From contig OV050033.1 in assembly GCA_920105625.2 (NCBI GenBank), forward strand, positions 131,873,821 through 131,937,820: DNA of 64,000 nt. Direction: 5' to 3'. The translations under genes were made by a program, and so were the position numbers. Positions 61,000 to 64,000 of this stretch are shown piece after piece; position 1 is the first letter of the stretch; each line of letters opens with the position of its first letter. Source of the DNA: Clusia tigrina (lineage: Eukaryota; Arthropoda; Insecta; Diptera; Clusiidae). The notes beneath the pieces are model-generated. The model saw only the letters and a program-made list of their open reading frames with translations, ran no database searches and was not told the DNA's origin.

Positions 61000-62550
61000 A
61001 GTTATACTTAAGGGAAAGGTGTGCCTGATATATTTAATTGATTTTATTTACGATATTTAGTTTTTATTTAAACATTTTGTTGGGTGGGGTTGTCAAACCA
61101 CCACCGTTAAATACTTTAATATACAATTATGGGATGAGTCAACGTTAAAGTGGCAGCATCCAGTTGGACACAATGCTGCCAAAACAGCAGCAGATCTCAA
61201 ACCTTTTTTCGTTCACTCGTTGAACCTTTTTTGGCTTCAGATAAAGTTGGCGGCTGAGTATATATTAATATTAGCATGAGCCTCTTCAGAAGTGGCCTTC
61301 CAGATAAGTTTTCCTTACCATGGGACTAGGGCATGTAGGAGGTATAAAATGGCTTCTCTCTCTATATTACATTTATGCAGCTGATATGAACTTTTGTGTG
61401 GGTATATCATCCCTCAAACTACATAAAGCAGCTCTTTAAGATGCGGTAAAATTTGTGGTCCTAGTTATAGGGAAAAACCTGAACTGGAGACAATATTCTC
61501 AGACATCTCCATAAGATATTGTTTATTCCTAACGGCGTTATACAAAGATCGGTCGAGCCTGAGGCCAAATACAATGTGCCCCGCCTCCAAAGCAGTCAAT
61601 CTATTTATTCCCACCTAGGGAGTATTGGTGTGGTGAATAGCATTGAATAAAGCGTATCTTATCTTATATCTTAACTTGGTATGGGAAACCAAACAAGACG
61701 TGGCTACTGTAACAAGTGTTCTAAGAATCAGACCGTTAATGGCCCTATAAGTGATCCTTCGTCTCTTCTCTATGAATCTAGTCTGAGCCTTTAAGTGCTT
61801 AAGGAAGTTTTCCCGAAGAAGGCTGCCGTTCTAACCTAACCTAACTTAGAGTATGCTCCTTCTTAAGATTACAATGATAACTGGTCAAGATTGATTTTGA
61901 GGACTATTAGCTCTCTATGATATTATAAATACTATCATTGTATCATGCTACTTAAGTACATATTGGCTCTGCATTGTTTGCAATCCTTAACGATGCGTAT
62001 TCTCATTTTATTTAATACGCCCTATTATAGAGTCCATCGTATTCCAATTCTTTTAAATGGAGTTAAGATTACAACTAGGCCAACAGCACACTCAGTTACT
62101 GAACCCAGGGAGCAGTAAGCACTAAGTGTGCCTTAGCTAAATCTTTTGCAACAAACTCCAGAAGTGGCGCGAGGGTACACAAAGTGCACCAACGAAGAGG
62201 TCACCGTTGTTTGAAAGAATATTAGGCAGGAACTTAACAGTCTTGGGCCACCTACTAAAAAAGTGTCAGCATTGAAAAAGTAAAAAATGTTATTGTCAGT
62301 TTCTAGAGGATTACTGGCCCTTCGAACATTTTCCGCTGCATTTTAAAAGTTGACTTGTTTCCATTTGCATTTTAAGAGTGGAGTTATCATTCCTCTGCCA
62401 CCAGCACAATCCCACATGCAATGGAAACCATTTAAATAAATTAAAAATTGTTAAAATTTCACAAATATTTTGCGTTGGTTTATTTTCAGCCAACTGGCTT
62501 CGAAAGATTCAATTTCACTTTAAGCCCTGGCGCGAGTTCGGCTGGATTCA
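61000..62550. other. Spacer downstream of MMS22L
   Basis: Begins with the presumed MMS22L 3' untranslated region. A taacctaacctaac run at about 61841 is the kind of tail seen at fly transposon ends. I could not identify the element around it, and no exon is supported. Confidence 0.4.
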
Positions 62551-62554
62551 GTGA

Positions 62555-62915
62555 TATCAGTTTCTTCTTCTATCCGTAGGAGAGGTTCGTGTTCGTAGCA
62601 CAGATTCGTATTCACAATGAAGATTCGTATATGTAGCGGAGGTTCGTATTCGTCATTTTTCTACGATCGATATTGTGGTAGATTGAATGTGTTTGCTACT
62701 GATACCAATTTCTTCGTGTTCGTTGCGTATGTTCGTTTTCATAGAGGATGTTCGTATTTGTAGCGGAGGTTTGTATTCGTAACTTTTCTACGATCGATGC
62801 TGTGGTAGGGTGGAATGTGTTTGCTACTGATACCAATTTCTTTAGCAGAGATTCGTATTCGTGTTCGTATCTACGATCGATTCTGACAGAGGATTGGATG
62901 TGTTTACTATTTCAG
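62555..62915. repeat. Tandem repeat of about 129 bp, about 2.3 copies
   Basis: gctactgataccaatttctt occurs at 62694 and 62823; ctacgatcgat occurs at 62661, 62789 and 62871. Short gaggttcgtattcgt subunits are nested within. Confidence 0.75.
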
Positions 62916-62989
62916 GGCGCTCTGTGCGAATACCGACATTTTGAATTTCTTATGGCATAGAATGCTGCCGGATGTAGGCAGGAAGGAAA

Positions 62990-63160
62990 AATTAGAACAT
63001 AATTTAATTATTATTATTATAATTTATATACATTACATTAAGAAAATTTAATTCAAGAAAAACTACTTTATTAAAAACTATTTTAAAATGCTAATCGGGT
63101 AAAATATACCGTAACAATCAAGTTGTATATTCACAATAGATACACCTAGTATTATGGGGG
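62990..63160 (+). repeat. Direct repeat left of mariner 3
   Basis: aattattattattataattt through caatagatacacctagtatt recurs at 63765-63955 in the same orientation, with small indels. The pair flanks the mariner fragment. Confidence 0.75.
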
Positions 63161-63166
63161 AATATA

Positions 63167-63765
63167 TTGGGTCTGAGAAAAAGTTCGTGGCGTTTTCCCC
63201 GATAGATGGCGTCAATTGCAAATAACTCAGGAAACACAGCTCGCACAGTTCAGGAAACACATCTCGTTGGAAAGTTGACACTTCCTGCGTCACTTTGAGT
63301 GTATACACATCGAGACTGGTGCTTGAGTTTGAAAATGGAGATAAACAATGAAAAATTGCGCCATATTTTGCAATTTTTTTACGACAAAGGTAAGAACGCT
63401 TCGCAGGCTTCTGAAGAAATTTGTGCTGTGTACGGTGAGGGTACTGTATCAAAATCTGCTGCACGGAAATGGTTTGCTCGCTTCCGTTCGGGGAACTTTG
63501 ATGTGAAAGATATGTCACGCTCTGGTCGCCCAATCACTGAAAAAGCGGATGAAATTCTTGAAAAAGTCCAGCAAGATAAGCATATCAGCAGTGCTGATAT
63601 TGGTAAGGAGCTCGGCATTGACCACAAAACAGTTTTGAACCATTTACACAAAGCTGGCTACAAAAAGGAGCGCGATGCATGGGTTTGTCATGAATTAAGC
63701 GGCAAAAACTTGGTAGACCAAGCTACCGAGTTGCAGGCCACCCCCAAAATGGAAGGGAAAATTAA
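63167..63765 (+). pseudogene. Mariner element 3, 3'-truncated (mellifera/irritans-like)
   Basis: A terminus ttgggtctgagaaaaagttc starts at 63167 after a TA. The transposase ATG is at 63335 and gives NEKLRHILQFFYDKGK, then KWFARFRSGNFDVKD and RSGRPITEKADE, the two helix-turn-helix halves of the DNA-binding region. Family similarity ends near KNLVD (about 63720) and the frame closes at 63778 with unrelated residues. The catalytic domain and 3' terminus are missing. It is unlike the mariners at 11.3 and 29.4 kb. Confidence 0.85.
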
Positions 63766-63955
63766 AAAATATAATTGAATTATTATTATTATAATTTATA
63801 TACGTTACATTAAGAATATTTAATTTAAGAAAAAACGAACTTTATTAAAAATTATTTTAAAATGTTTATTCGAGTAAAATATACTGTAAATAAATACACT
63901 CGTATTTTATAAAAACAATCAAGTTGTACATTCACAATAGATACACTTAGTATTA
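63766..63955 (+). repeat. Direct repeat right of mariner 3
   Basis: Copy of 62990-63160 with a 30-bp insertion (taaatacactcgtattttat and flanks) before caatcaagttgtac. Confidence 0.75.
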
Positions 63956-64000
63956 TTATTAGTTCCGACAATAATAAAAAAAAACAAGAATATATATGCA

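Noticed and set aside
61841..61855. taacctaacctaac resembled telomeric repeats
   Set aside because: Only about two units, and fly telomeres do not use this repeat; such short runs occur at transposon tails.

Overview
The window is eukaryotic and reads as a dipteran insect genome, most likely a tephritid-like fruit fly. The reasons are short GT-AG introns of about 57-80 bp, insect-specific ZAD zinc-finger genes, a dense load of mariner, hAT, I-type, R1-type and RTE-like transposon remnants, and very AT-rich spacers. The species call is inference. I see no rRNA, tRNA, CRISPR or prokaryotic feature.

Layout. Positions 1-8.3 kb are gene-free and built from tandem repeats, ending in a large array of hairpin-forming units (about 4.55-6.83 kb). 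Positions 8.3-32 kb are a transposon graveyard. It holds a broken hAT gene, two copies of a heat-shock-element-bearing repeat, two related mariners, and a complete hAT element (13531-19790, with 8-bp target duplications) that carries a nested 5'-truncated I-type retrotransposon. It also holds R1 and RTE-like scraps, a RAG1-like/Transib-type transposase pseudogene, and a 1.6 kb T-rich tract. Positions 32.9-46.3 kb carry three related genes that start with the same 38-codon ZAD exon. The outer two (minus strand) end in hAT transposases and the middle one (plus strand) ends in C2H2 zinc fingers. Positions 48-61 kb carry three conserved housekeeping genes: TRMU (mitochondrial tRNA 2-thiolation), CDC45 (replicative helicase) and MMS22L (replication-fork repair). 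CDC45 and MMS22L are divergent neighbours. A nearly perfect 26-bp minisatellite of about 2.5 kb separates TRMU from CDC45. The last 3 kb hold tandem repeats and a truncated mariner.

Most notable result. The ZAD cluster appears to record two separate transposase captures. In gene A the ZAD, a BED finger and a hAT domain make one 766-residue protein, and the first catalytic Asp position is His. In gene C the ZAD and two C2H2 fingers splice in phase to a BED-hAT exon, giving 875 residues, at the junction where the paralogue B splices to more C2H2 fingers. These look like host transcription factors or genome-defence proteins made from transposases. All gene models come from reading frames, splice consensus and phase only; no transcript or database evidence was available.
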